A stretch of DNA of 64,000 nt from Pseudomonas tolaasii NCPPB 2192 (GCF_002813445.1 NZ_PHHD01000001.1:1984001-2048000); one strand, 5' to 3'; positions 16,622-26,457 are shown, counted from the first letter of the stretch. Numbers and translations: made by a program. Notes: a model not told the origin generated them from the sequence alone.

Positions 16622-17392
16622 ATGCGGCGTGTGGTGTTCAATCAGAAAGGCGGCGTTGGCAAGTCCAGCATCGCCTGCAACCTGGCGGCGGTCAGCGCCA
16701 GCGAAGGCTATCGAACCCTGTTGGTGGACCTCGATGCACAGGCCAACTCAACCCAGTACCTCACGGGGCTGACCGGCGACGATATCCCTATGGGGATCGC
16801 GGATTTTTTCAAACAAACCTTGTCTTCCGGTCCGTTTTCGAAGAAGAACAAGGTGGATATCTATGAAACGCCGTTCGACAACCTGCATGTCATCACGGCC
16901 ACCCCTGAATTGGCCGACCTGCAGCCCAAGCTCGAGGCCAAGCACAAGATCAACAAGCTGCGAAAGCTGCTGGATGAGCTGAGCGAAGATTACGACCGGA
17001 TTTACCTGGATACGCCGCCAGCCTTGAATTTCTACGCGGTTTCGGCGCTGATTGCGGCCGATCGCGTGTTGATCCCGTTTGACTGCGACAGCTTCTCGCG
17101 CCAGGCGCTGTATGGCTTGCTGGCGGAAATCGAAGAGTTGAAGGAAGACCATAACGAAGGCCTGGAAGTGGAAGGCATCGTGGTCAACCAGTTCCAGGCT
17201 CGCGCGAGCTTGCCGCAGCAGATGCTCGATGAGTTGATTGCCGAGGGGTTGCCGGTGCTGCCGGTGTACTTGGCCAGCTCCGTGCGCATGCGTGAGTCGC
17301 ACCAGGAGAGCAAGCCGCTGATCCACCTCGACCCACGGCACAAGCTGACGCAGCAGTTTGTGGAGTTGCATAACTTGCTGGAAAACGCCTGA
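16622..17392 (+). CDS. ParA-family ATPase (orphan)
   Basis: A 256-residue ParA/MinD-type P-loop ATPase. The deviant Walker A is KGGVGKSS (9-16), DLDAQANS follows strand 3, and the switch motif is YDRIYLDTPP. The ATG at 16622 has GGAGG about eight bases upstream. No parB gene or parS-like cluster follows, so this is an orphan and not a chromosome-partition locus. Orphan ParA proteins position other cargo, for example chemosensory arrays or surface structures. It stands head-to-head with the polyene operon, but a functional link is not shown by the sequence. The C-terminal half (HQESKPLIHLDPRHKLTQQF) is typical for the family. Confidence 0.88.
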   Translation: MRRVVFNQKGGVGKSSIACNLAAVSASEGYRTLLVDLDAQANSTQYLTGLTGDDIPMGIADFFKQTLSSGPFSKKNKVDIYETPFDNLHVITATPELADLQPKLEAKHKINKLRKLLDELSEDYDRIYLDTPPALNFYAVSALIAADRVLIPFDCDSFSRQALYGLLAEIEELKEDHNEGLEVEGIVVNQFQARASLPQQMLDELIAEGLPVLPVYLASSVRMRESHQESKPLIHLDPRHKLTQQFVELHNLLENA

Positions 17393-17398
17393 GGCACT

Positions 17399-17534
17399 GA
17401 TCGTTCCCACGCTCTGCGTGGGAAAGCCGCCTGGGACGCTCCGCGTCCCGCTGGATACCGCACATGTTGAGATTTGTGCATGGGTGACGCGGAGCGTCAC
17501 GGTATGCATTCCCACGCAGAGCGTAGGAACGATC
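17399..17534. repeat. Long imperfect palindrome with CGTTCCCACGC ends (MITE-like)
   Basis: The outer arms are GATCGTTCCCACGC at 17399-17412 and its mirror ending CGATC at 17534 (one mismatch). Inner hairpins are GGGACGCTCCGCGTCCC at 17433-17449 and GTGACGCGGAGCGTCAC at 17484-17500. The same mosaic occurs at 31018-31124. It carries no gene. It lies just after parA and could fold into a cruciform or act as a transcription stop. Confidence 0.85.
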
Positions 17535-17645
17535 TGGCAAGCGGGGTTTTGCCTTGTATGGTTGCCTACAGGTAAGCCAGAATCGCCCGGCTTGTGCGTC
17601 TGGGTGGGCGTCTCTAAGGTTCTCGGGCCGCTGAATTCTCAGTGG

Positions 17646-17816
17646 TCGGGTTTAGTAGCCCGAGTGTGATCGCCGAACGTACAAGCGTCGCCTATCGGAC
17701 CTTCGGGTCTGAGCATGATGGTGGCTGTGCGTAGGGCACCCTCGGGTGCGCCGGTCTTCGGCTTTCCACCGGTCTACTAACCTGCGTACAGCTGCCACCC
17801 CTCCGTTTAGTAGCGG
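17646..17816. other. Structured non-coding element with TTTAGTAG hairpin loops
   Basis: This gene-free stretch precedes the small gene at 17850. It starts with hairpin TCGGG-TTTAGTAG-CCCGA (17646-17663) and ends with CCG-TTTAGTAG-CGG (17803-17816). Between them CTACTAAC (17774-17781) is complementary to both loops. Other hairpins are GACC-TTCG-GGTC (17698-17709), one around GCACCCTCGGGTGC near 17736-17749, and CCGGT...ACCGG (17751-17772). A longer imperfect stem joins GGTGGCTGTGCGTAGG (about 17720-17735) to CCTGCGTACAGCTGCCACC (17781-17799). It may be an RNA leader or a palindromic repeat; the strand is unknown. The stretch 17535-17645 beside it shows nothing else. Confidence 0.5.
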
Positions 17817-17849
17817 TGTGATGGCGGCCAAATTCGGGAAAAGTCGATT

Positions 17850-18074
17850 ATGCCAAACGCTACCAAACTGTTCTGCGTATCACCCAACCTCCCCACCGAA
17901 ACCCTCGTACTCAACAGCTTCGAAACCTTCTCCTCCGTCCGCACCTTGCTGCTCAACCTGTCCAACGACCTCTCCGGTGAACACCGTGACGTAGCCCTCG
18001 CCATCCATCAACTCAGCGAACTCGGCGTAATGCTGGTCGGCCAAATGATGGACCGCGAAGCCCCACTAGCCTGA
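17850..18074 (+). CDS. Small DUF3077/DUF6124-like protein
   Basis: A 74-residue protein beginning MPNATKLFCVSPNLPTETLV. It resembles the C-terminal half of a family common in Pseudomonas: a short F/YxVSP strand, then an amphipathic helical region (NSFETFSSVRTLLLNLSNDL) and a second helix (RDVALAIHQLSELGVMLVGQ). No catalytic motif, signal peptide or membrane segment was found. The frame is closed upstream by a stop at 17811-17813, so the ATG at 17850 is the likely start; the ribosome site is weak (GGGAAAA). It sits directly behind the structured element at 17646-17816. The function is unknown and the family call is from memory of the pattern. Confidence 0.6.
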   Translation: MPNATKLFCVSPNLPTETLVLNSFETFSSVRTLLLNLSNDLSGEHRDVALAIHQLSELGVMLVGQMMDREAPLA

Positions 18075-18092
18075 GGTTTAAACGCGGTCAGG

Positions 18093-18177
18093 GTGGGAGC
18101 TGGCTTGCCTGCGATGCAAGCAACTCGGTCTGCCAGTTACACCGAGGTGATGCCATCGCAGGCAAGCCAGCTCCCAC
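18093..18177. repeat. REP doublet
   Basis: Inverted arms lie at 18093-18116 (GTGGGAGCTGGCTTGCCTGC and on) and 18154-18177. The loop contains CTCGG and CCGAGG, which extend the pairing. It fills the gap between the small gene at 17850 and the 3' end of trxC and may end transcription from both sides. Confidence 0.88.
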
Positions 18178-18188
18178 ATTTGACCGTG

Positions 18189-18623
18189 TTAAACGCCTTG
18201 GCTTCGCAACCAGCTCATCAACTGCGGCAACGGAAACGCCCCGCTCTGGCGCGCCACTTCACGGCCGTTCCTGAACAGAATCAGACTGGGAATCGAGCGA
18301 ATCCCCAACTGCGCCGACAACTGCTGATTCGCCTCGCTGTCCAGCTTCGCCAACCTGCACTTGCCCTCCAATTGCCCGGCGGCCTGTTCAAACACCGGCG
18401 CAAACGACTTGCACGGCCCGCACCAGTCCGCCCACACATCCACCAGCAATGGTAAATCGCCCTTGATCTGGCTGGCGTAGTCGCCTTGCTTAAGCTCAAA
18501 CGGCTTATTCAGCAAAACTGGCTGCTTGCAGCGCCCGCATTTCGGCGCATCGCCCAGGCGTTCGCCGGGGATGCGGTTGAGGCCGTTGCAGTGGGGGCAG
18601 GGGATTACGAGTGGTTCGGACAT
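18189..18623 (-). CDS. trxC: Thioredoxin 2 (zinc-binding N-terminus)
   Basis: A 144-residue thioredoxin with an N-terminal zinc ribbon: Cys9/Cys12 (CPHC) and Cys29/Cys32 (CGRC). The redox site is WCGPC (Cys68, Cys71), and the cis-proline loop is SIPSL. This layout is diagnostic of TrxC. Role: cytoplasmic disulfide reduction, often tied to oxidative stress. The start at 18623 (MSEPLVIPC) is preferred to an ATG eight codons earlier because it matches the usual N-terminus. It stands alone, with a REP pair at its 3' side. Confidence 0.93.
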   Translation of the reverse strand: MSEPLVIPCPHCNGLNRIPGERLGDAPKCGRCKQPVLLNKPFELKQGDYASQIKGDLPLLVDVWADWCGPCKSFAPVFEQAAGQLEGKCRLAKLDSEANQQLSAQLGIRSIPSLILFRNGREVARQSGAFPLPQLMSWLRSQGV

Positions 18624-18783
18624 GGTGGGCTTCTCTGATAGGGCCAATGGACTCTATTTGGAGCCGAACTCAGGGTTTATCAAGGCGACTCATCCGTTCA
18701 CAGTTTCGCTCGTGCTGATCTGGGGTCGCGTATCTAGGCTGTCTAAGCCTGCTCTGTTTTGAGCCATTGGTCTGTTTGCGGTT

Positions 18784-18838
18784 ATAGCAAATTGCGATAT
18801 TCAGAATTCGGGTCTAACCTCCATAGCAAGATGCGATA
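18784..18838. promoter_or_regulatory. Likely HigA operator pair and promoter
   Basis: Two near-identical 16-mers, ATAGCAAATTGCGATA at 18784-18799 and ATAGCAAGATGCGATA at 18823-18838, lie 39 bases apart (14 of 16 identical). Each contains a short palindrome (GCAAATTGC; GCA-AGA-TGC). The second ends ten bases before the higB ATG. TTGCGA (18792-18797) and TAACCT (18815-18820) with a 17-base spacer could be the promoter, so the sites would flank it. Auto-repression by the antitoxin is the usual rule for such pairs. The rest of 18624-18848 shows no feature. Confidence 0.55.
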
Positions 18839-18848
18839 AGGACGTTGC

Positions 18849-19145
18849 ATGCGAGTGATCAGTGAAAAAAGAATCTGGGAAGCCAAGCAAAAGTGGCCAC
18901 GTTCAGCCTCAGCGTTGGATCAGTGGTATCGGATCATGAAGCGAAATGATCCCAAGGACTTCGCGGCGATGAAAACCATGTTTCCCGCCACCGATAAAGT
19001 TGGGGTGTTTCATGTATTCGATATTGGCGGCAACAAGCTGAGGTTGATTGCGGGCGTGGAGTATCGAGCGCAGCGCGTTTACATCAAGCACCTGCTTGAC
19101 CACCGCGATTATGAGAAAGACAAATGGAAGGAAAAAATCAGATGA
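18849..19145 (+). CDS. higB: HigB-type mRNA interferase toxin
   Basis: A 98-residue basic protein of the HigB_toxin family (RelE superfamily). It starts MRVISEKRIWEAKQKWPRSA and has the conserved core KVGVFHVFDIGGNKLRLIAG and the C-terminal YIKHLLDHRDYEK. Role: ribosome-dependent mRNA cleavage when free of antitoxin. The toxin gene comes first and its TGA overlaps the antitoxin ATG (ATGA at 19142-19145), the usual inverted order of higBA. The length is normal and nothing looks broken. Confidence 0.92.
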   Translation: MRVISEKRIWEAKQKWPRSASALDQWYRIMKRNDPKDFAAMKTMFPATDKVGVFHVFDIGGNKLRLIAGVEYRAQRVYIKHLLDHRDYEKDKWKEKIR

Positions 19146-19543
19146 GCGCGCTTATGCGAGTAGCGGCTGAGCACTGGCAATTCGTTTCGCCAGTCATGCG
19201 CAAGCCGGAAAACGAGGCGGATTACGACGCGCTGGTGTGCGGTCTGGACGAGTTGTTGAGCCTGATCGGCGAAAATGAAGACAGCCCGCTGATGAGCCTG
19301 GTGGATATTCTCAGTGACAGGATCGAAGCTTACGATCATGAGCATCGCCCCATGCCCGTCGCCAGCGGTGTCGACGTGCTGCGCTATATGATGCGCGAAC
19401 ACAACCTCACCCAGAGCGACCTGCCCGGCGTTGGCGCTCAATCGGTCGTCTCTGAGATATTGAGCGGCAAGCGCCACCTCAACGTACGGCAAATTCGTTG
19501 GCTGGCGGAGCGTTTTGGGGTTTCAGTGGAAACCTTTATCTAA
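19142..19543 (+). CDS. higA: HigA-type antitoxin with helix-turn-helix
   Basis: A 133-residue antitoxin. The N-terminal half is acidic and helical (ENEADYDALVCGLDELLSLI) and would bind the toxin. The C-terminal half is an XRE helix-turn-helix (LTQSDLPGVGAQSVVSEILS), followed by NVRQIRWLAERFGVSVETFI. The ATG at 19142 overlaps the toxin stop; an ATG six codons earlier lies inside higB and lacks this coupling. It should neutralise HigB and bind the operator pair upstream. Its last 21 bases overlap the convergent acetyltransferase remnant. Confidence 0.92.
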   Translation: MSALMRVAAEHWQFVSPVMRKPENEADYDALVCGLDELLSLIGENEDSPLMSLVDILSDRIEAYDHEHRPMPVASGVDVLRYMMREHNLTQSDLPGVGAQSVVSEILSGKRHLNVRQIRWLAERFGVSVETFI

Positions 19544-19795
19544 GTACGGTGCCTGTGAACACATACACGCCGTGTCATCCACCACCCCGGCCTTATCGAT
19601 CCGGGTATTGGAAAGCACGGCCTCGCGGATGAAACCGCAGCGTTCGGCCACTTTGATGCTGCGTGTGTTGCGCCTGGCGGTGGTGAGTTCGATGTGCTTG
19701 GCGTTGAAGTCATCCAGCGCCGTTTGCATGTTGGTGCGGGCGTTTTCCAGGCGGGAGCTGCGTAATAGCCCGGCCGGGATGTCAGAAAGCCTCAT
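19523..19795 (-). pseudogene. Internally deleted GNAT acetyltransferase remnant
   Basis: A 90-residue frame whose middle (IELTTARRNTRSIKVAERCGF then REAVLSN) is the C-terminal signature of RimJ/RimL-type N-acetyltransferases, normally about 170-190 residues long. The N-terminus MRLSDIPAGLLRSSRLE looks like the start of the same gene. The acetyl-CoA-binding middle is missing, so an in-frame internal deletion is likely. A ribosome site (GGAG) sits between the selO stop and this ATG, so the stub may still be translated after selO. The C-terminal CMCSQAPYLDKGFH runs into the 3' end of higA and looks like foreign sequence at a junction. No activity is expected. Confidence 0.65.
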
Positions 19796-19807
19796 GGGTG
19801 CGTCTCC

Positions 19808-21271
19808 TTACGACGAACAGCTGATCTCCAAATGCTTGCCCCAATCCGGCGGCCGCTGTGCGTATTGCTCCATCCCCGGTTGCTCTGCAAACGGTTTGGA
19901 CAGCACTTCATGCAGCCGCCGCACTTCGCTGTAATCCCCGGATTCGGCGGCGGCGATGGCGTTCTGCGCCAAGTAGTTGCGCAGGATGTACAGCGGGTTC
20001 ACCGCGTGCATGCGCGTGCGGCGCTGTTCTTCGTTGTCGTCGCCATCCCGTGAAACGCGGGCCTTGTACAGTTCGGCCCAGGCATCAAACCCGGCCAGGT
20101 CGACAAAATCATCACGCAGTCGCGCCACCGCCAGCGCTGCCGATTCATCCCCCAGGCGCCGGAAGAACAGGGTGTAATCCACGCTGCTGTTCTGCATCAG
20201 TTTGAGCAGCCGCTCGACCAGTTTCTGGTCCTCGTCTTCAGCCGTGGTTAATCCCAACCGGCGGCGCATCAGGTCCAGGTAATGCGCCTGATACAGCGGC
20301 AGATACAGCCCCAGCGCTTCTTTCAACGCATCCACGCTGATAAACGGCGTCAACGCCTGCGCCAGCGCGCTGAGGTTCCACTGCCCAATAGGCACCTGAT
20401 TGCTGAAGGAGTAACGCCCTTCATGATCGGAGTGGTTGCAGATGAAGTGCGCGTCAAAGTCATCGAGAAACGCAAACGGCCCGAAGTCGAACGTGATGCC
20501 GAGGATCGACATGTTGTCGGTGTTCATCACACCGTGGCAAAAACCGTACGCCTGCCATTTGGCGATCATCTCGGCATTGCGCTCGACGATTTCGCGGAAC
20601 ATCGCCAGGTAAGGCTCGGGCTGTTCGCGGCACTCTGGGTAGTGCAGGTTCAATACATGCTCGGCCAAAAGCGCCTGCTGCTCGGGTTTTTTGGTGTAGT
20701 AGAAGTACTCGAAATGGCCGAAGCGGATGTGGCTGGGCGCCAGGCGCAGGATCATCGCGCCGCGCTCCTGCTTCTCGCGCCACACGGGGGTGTCGGAGCC
20801 GATCACGCACAGCGCGCGGCTGCTGGGAATGCCCAGCGCGTGCAAGGCTTCGGAAGCCAGAAACTCACGGATGGAAGAACGCAGCACCGCGCGGCCATCA
20901 CCCATGCGCGAGTAAGGCGTCATCCCGGCGCCTTTGAGGTGCAGGTCCCAGTGCTCGCCGGCCGCGTTGTACACCTCGCCGAGCAACAAACCCCGGCCAT
21001 CACCCAGTTGCGGGGTATAGCCGCCGAACTGATGGCCTGAATAAACCATCGCCCGCGGCTCTGCTTCGGCCCACAGTTTGTGCCCGCCGAACAGTTCGGC
21101 AAATACCGGCGTTTCGGCCACTGCCGGGTCGAGGTCGAGCAGCGCCATGGCGGCATCGCTTGCCACCACCAGGCGCGGCGCGTCGAGGGGCTCGGGCAAC
21201 ACGTGGGTCGAGAATGCGTCGCCCAGGCGTGCGAAGCGGTTGTCGAAGGTCAGTTCGTCGAGGGCTTTCAC
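19808..21271 (-). CDS. selO: Protein adenylyltransferase SelO (YdiU)
   Basis: A 487-residue SelO pseudokinase-fold enzyme. It has the typical start MKALDELTFDNRFARLGDAF, the block YSGHQFGGYTPQLGDGRG, and CHGVMNTDNMSILGITFDFG, which holds the metal-binding Asn/Asp pair. Family role: AMPylation of protein targets in redox stress. The start is GTG at 21271 with GGAG seven bases upstream. The C-terminus ends in CSS; in some homologues a cysteine or selenocysteine lies near the end. A perfect 11-base hairpin (21281-21308) lies directly before the start and partly covers the ribosome site. It lies 48 bases downstream of mscK. Confidence 0.94.
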   Translation of the reverse strand: MKALDELTFDNRFARLGDAFSTHVLPEPLDAPRLVVASDAAMALLDLDPAVAETPVFAELFGGHKLWAEAEPRAMVYSGHQFGGYTPQLGDGRGLLLGEVYNAAGEHWDLHLKGAGMTPYSRMGDGRAVLRSSIREFLASEALHALGIPSSRALCVIGSDTPVWREKQERGAMILRLAPSHIRFGHFEYFYYTKKPEQQALLAEHVLNLHYPECREQPEPYLAMFREIVERNAEMIAKWQAYGFCHGVMNTDNMSILGITFDFGPFAFLDDFDAHFICNHSDHEGRYSFSNQVPIGQWNLSALAQALTPFISVDALKEALGLYLPLYQAHYLDLMRRRLGLTTAEDEDQKLVERLLKLMQNSSVDYTLFFRRLGDESAALAVARLRDDFVDLAGFDAWAELYKARVSRDGDDNEEQRRTRMHAVNPLYILRNYLAQNAIAAAESGDYSEVRRLHEVLSKPFAEQPGMEQYAQRPPDWGKHLEISCSS

Positions 21272-21280
21272 CGGCCATCT

Positions 21281-21308
21281 CCAGCAGAATGTCCGAGCAT
21301 TCTGCTGG
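21281..21308 (-). promoter_or_regulatory. Perfect hairpin over the selO ribosome site
   Basis: CCAGCAGAATG (21281-21291) and its exact reverse complement (21298-21308) flank a six-base loop. No T-run follows on the minus strand, so it is not a simple terminator. The GGAG of selO (21282-21279) begins inside the stem, so the hairpin could limit selO translation or protect the end of the mscK message. Confidence 0.6.
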
Positions 21309-21319
21309 GGATAGGCGCG

Positions 21320-24300
21320 TTAGTCGAGTTTGCCGGGTGGCGGTTCCTGCACACCGCCGTCGTTGGCGGGCTTGGACGGGGTGTCGACTTCCACCAGTTT
21401 GTATTCCTGGCCGTGGAGGTTCTTGAGGTAGACCTCCATCTGGCGGAACGAAATGTTGATGTGCTCTTTCTTGAACTCGCGGTTGATAAAGCGGTTCACT
21501 TCGTCGATCACCGGGTTGCGGTCGCCCAGGTCGCGCACGTGCATGCGCAGTTCGTGGTCGAGGGTGCTTTCGCCGAAGTTCAGGAAGTACACGTGAGGTT
21601 CCGGCTCCTTGAGCACGCGCGGGTTGTCGCGGGCGGCCTTGAGCAGCAGCTCTTTCACGCGGTCGAGGTCGGAGCCGTAGTCCACACCGAGTTTGAGGGT
21701 GACCCGGGTGATGGTGTCGGTCAGCGACCAGTTGATCAACTGCCCGGTAATAAAGGTTTTGTTCGGGACGATGATGTCTTTGCGGTCAAAGTCGGTGATC
21801 GTGGTGGCGCGGATGCGAATCTTGCTCACCGTGCCCGACAGGTTGCCGATGGTGATGGTGTCGCCAATGCGCACCGGGCGTTCGAACAAAATCATGATGC
21901 CGGAGATGAAGTTCGCGAAGATCTCCTGCATCCCGAAGCCTAACCCCACCGACAGCGCCGCCACCAGCCATTGCAGCTTGTCCCAACTCACGCCGAGGGT
22001 GGAAAGCGTCGACACAAAGCCTACGCCCGCAATCACATAAGACAACAAGGTGGTGGTCGCGTAGGCGCTGCCTTGGGCCAGGTCCAGCTTCGACAGCACC
22101 AGCACCTCCAACAAACCGGGCAAGTTGCGCGCCAGGGCGAAGGTGATGCCGACGATGATGGAGGCGCCGAGCAAGTCACCGATGCTGATCGGCACCATGC
22201 TGACATTGGCGCCGGTGCCGCTGGTGTATTCGTACAGCGTCACGTTGTCGAGGTAGGAGAACACGGTGATCAGGTCTTTCCACACCCAGTACAGCGCGGC
22301 AATAAAACCGCCGAGCAAGGCCAGGCGGATCAGGCGCATGGACTGTTCGTTGACCTGTTCGATGTCCAGCGTCGGCTCTTCGATCACCGCTTCGCCATCA
22401 CCCGCTTCCTTGGCTGCCTGGCGTTTGGCCAAGGCTCGCGCGTAAGCCAGGCGCCGTGCGGCGACGCCCAGGCCGCGCACGAAGGTGGCTTCGATGACCA
22501 GCCAGAACATCAGCAGGTACAGGGTGTTGATCAGCCGGTCGCTGAGCTTGAGCGCGGTGTAGTAGTAGCCGAAGCACACGGCGATAAACAGCGCGATGGG
22601 CAGGGCGGTAAACACCAGGCCCACGAACTTGCGGAACAGCGAGGCTTTTTCGTGGGTCGGGCTGTTCAGCAGCAGGCGGCCGAGCAGCCAGGCCATCAGC
22701 GCGTAGCAGGTCAGCACCACGCCGATGCCCAGCACGTCGTCGGCCAGCGCGGCCGGCTGGTGCTCGGCGATGGCCACCACGGCTACCAGCGCGAGCACCA
22801 CCAGCCCCAGCTTGCGAATCCAGCCCTGCAGAAACGCCACTTGTGGCCGTTCCCAGCGGAAATGCAGTTCCGCCACGCCACCCGGCGCGAGAATCCGGTA
22901 GGCGGTGTAGAACACCAGCCACGCCTGGGCAATCAGCAGCAGCGCAGCGCCGAGGTTGGCGTTCTGCCCGCGGGCGTCGATCTGCAGCGCATAGCCACAC
23001 AACGCCAGGCCGAGGGACACCGGCATCGCCAGCAGAATGTTGATCAAAATGGCCTGGGGGGTGTGCCACTGGCTGTCGCGCTTGAAGTGGCCGATGTCCA
23101 GGTGAACCTTGTTGAGGCGCTGGTATAGCGCTTTGCGCCGCCACAATAACGCGCCGATCAACAGCAGCAATGGCAGGAACAGCAACGGGCGCTGGGTCAG
23201 GCCGTCATACAGTTCGCTGACGCTGGAGGCCCAGGGCAGGGTGGTGACTTGTTTGCTCAGGTGGTCCGGTACGGTTTCCAGCCACTCGGTGTCCAGCGGC
23301 TTGTTGCTGGGGATCCAGAACATTTGCTCGTCGAGGGTCGCGCGCAGGCTGGTGGCGGTGCTGAGCAGTTGTTTCTGGTTCAGTTGCAGGGTGATGGACT
23401 CGTTGAGCAGCGCGCTCAACTCACGGCTCAGGCGCTCAAGCAGGTCGCTGCGGGTGATCGCCAGTTCCAGCAGCGTGCGGCGCAGCTGCGGGGTGACGTC
23501 TTCCGGCGGCTGGTTGGCCAGCAGGCTATCTACATAGGTGCTGGGGGTGCTGATCAGTTCGCGTTGCTGGTTGACCTCGAACTGGTACAGGCGAATGTTG
23601 GCGATGTCGTCCGCCAGGTTGCGGTCGACGGTCAGGCGCGGCAACGCCTGCTTTTGTTTATAGAGGATCTTGGAGAGCAGCAGGCTGCCCTTGAGCACGT
23701 TGATTTGCTCATCCAAAGCCGAGTCGCTTTGGGTGACGGTGTCCAATTGCTGCTTGGTCTGCAGGTTTTTCTGGGTCAGGTCGTTGAGGCGGTCGGTGCT
23801 TTTGAGCAGGTAGTCGGACAGCTTCAGGTTGGCCGCGCTTTCCGTGGCGAGCAGGCTGCTGCCGCCGGCTTTCTGGGCTTCGATGGACTGCTGGGTAACG
23901 GTCTGTTGGGACTGCGCCAGGCGTTTCTGGTTGATCAGGGTTTGCAGGTCCTGAATTTCTTGCTCCAGGCGCGCGGTTTTTTCCACCACCAAGTCGTGCT
24001 GGCTGTTGCCCAGGTCTTGCAACTGGCTGTTGCCGGCCAGTTCCTGGCGCCGCAACGGGATCAAGGCATTCAAGGCCGCAAGTTCGGCGTTCAATTGGTT
24101 GCGCTGGTCACCGCTGAGGGCTTTGCCGTTGTCCTTGCCCAGCTTGAGGGTCGCGTTGATCTGCTGGATGCGCGTCTGGCTGCTGCTGATTTCGGTTTGC
24201 GCGCGTTCCGGGCGGGTTTGCGCGGCGATGGTCAGGCTGTTGGCGTCGGCCAGTTCTTTTTGCAGGTCACCTTGCTGGGTTGAGCGTTGCACCAGCAGTT

Positions 24301-24658
24301 GCTCAAGCTGCGGCACCGGCAACGTGGCATAGCGTTGTGCCACGGGGACGACTTTGGTGGCCTTGAGCCGCACCAGCTCGCGCTGGTTGTCGGTGGTCTG
24401 GCGCGGGGCGTCTTCCAGCTGGCGCTTGAGGTCGGTGAGGCGCTGTTCGTATTCCTGTTTGTTGCCCAGAGACGTCAGGGTCTGTTGCAGGATGGTTTGC
24501 AGCGCCTTCATATCGGCGTCAGGCAGCTTGCGGTCGGGCAGTTTGTCCAGGGTTTGCTGGATGGCATCGGCGCTGGGCGGGTCGGCGGCGTAAACGCTGC
24601 CGACACAAAGGGTCAGGCCCAGCAGGGCAGTGGCTAAGAAGGTGCGCAGAGTCGTCAT
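21320..24658 (-). CDS. mscK: Large mechanosensitive channel, MscK/KefA type
   Basis: A 1112-residue protein, close to the roughly 1120 of E. coli MscK. The signal peptide is residues 1-24 (ending SVYA). A long periplasmic, Gln/Leu-rich coiled domain runs to about 490. Then come about ten membrane helices and the C-terminal MscS-like pore and vestibule (VGLGFGMQEIFANFISGIMI then LFERPVRIGDTITIG). Role: tension-gated ion channel that protects from hypo-osmotic shock, potassium-linked in E. coli. The start at 24658 is chosen by the signal peptide; longer open frame upstream overlaps the antiporter's spacer. It is followed by selO. Confidence 0.9.
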   Translation of the reverse strand: MTTLRTFLATALLGLTLCVGSVYAADPPSADAIQQTLDKLPDRKLPDADMKALQTILQQTLTSLGNKQEYEQRLTDLKRQLEDAPRQTTDNQRELVRLKATKVVPVAQRYATLPVPQLEQLLVQRSTQQGDLQKELADANSLTIAAQTRPERAQTEISSSQTRIQQINATLKLGKDNGKALSGDQRNQLNAELAALNALIPLRRQELAGNSQLQDLGNSQHDLVVEKTARLEQEIQDLQTLINQKRLAQSQQTVTQQSIEAQKAGGSSLLATESAANLKLSDYLLKSTDRLNDLTQKNLQTKQQLDTVTQSDSALDEQINVLKGSLLLSKILYKQKQALPRLTVDRNLADDIANIRLYQFEVNQQRELISTPSTYVDSLLANQPPEDVTPQLRRTLLELAITRSDLLERLSRELSALLNESITLQLNQKQLLSTATSLRATLDEQMFWIPSNKPLDTEWLETVPDHLSKQVTTLPWASSVSELYDGLTQRPLLFLPLLLLIGALLWRRKALYQRLNKVHLDIGHFKRDSQWHTPQAILINILLAMPVSLGLALCGYALQIDARGQNANLGAALLLIAQAWLVFYTAYRILAPGGVAELHFRWERPQVAFLQGWIRKLGLVVLALVAVVAIAEHQPAALADDVLGIGVVLTCYALMAWLLGRLLLNSPTHEKASLFRKFVGLVFTALPIALFIAVCFGYYYTALKLSDRLINTLYLLMFWLVIEATFVRGLGVAARRLAYARALAKRQAAKEAGDGEAVIEEPTLDIEQVNEQSMRLIRLALLGGFIAALYWVWKDLITVFSYLDNVTLYEYTSGTGANVSMVPISIGDLLGASIIVGITFALARNLPGLLEVLVLSKLDLAQGSAYATTTLLSYVIAGVGFVSTLSTLGVSWDKLQWLVAALSVGLGFGMQEIFANFISGIMILFERPVRIGDTITIGNLSGTVSKIRIRATTITDFDRKDIIVPNKTFITGQLINWSLTDTITRVTLKLGVDYGSDLDRVKELLLKAARDNPRVLKEPEPHVYFLNFGESTLDHELRMHVRDLGDRNPVIDEVNRFINREFKKEHINISFRQMEVYLKNLHGQEYKLVEVDTPSKPANDGGVQEPPPGKLD

Positions 24659-24714
24659 GGATACCGGTCGAGCAAGGTAAAGAGGTGAGGGGCGTGGCGC
24701 CATAGCCCCGCAGT

Positions 24715-26457
<1,743 letters not shown>

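Noticed and set aside
17646..17816. Integron attC-like site
   Set aside because: The TTTAGTAG repeats look similar in layout, but the required GTTRRRY core is not met and no integrase is present.
18093..18177. CRISPR-like repeats (REP copies)
   Set aside because: The repeats are inverted pairs dispersed over the window, not a direct array with unique spacers, and no cas gene is present.
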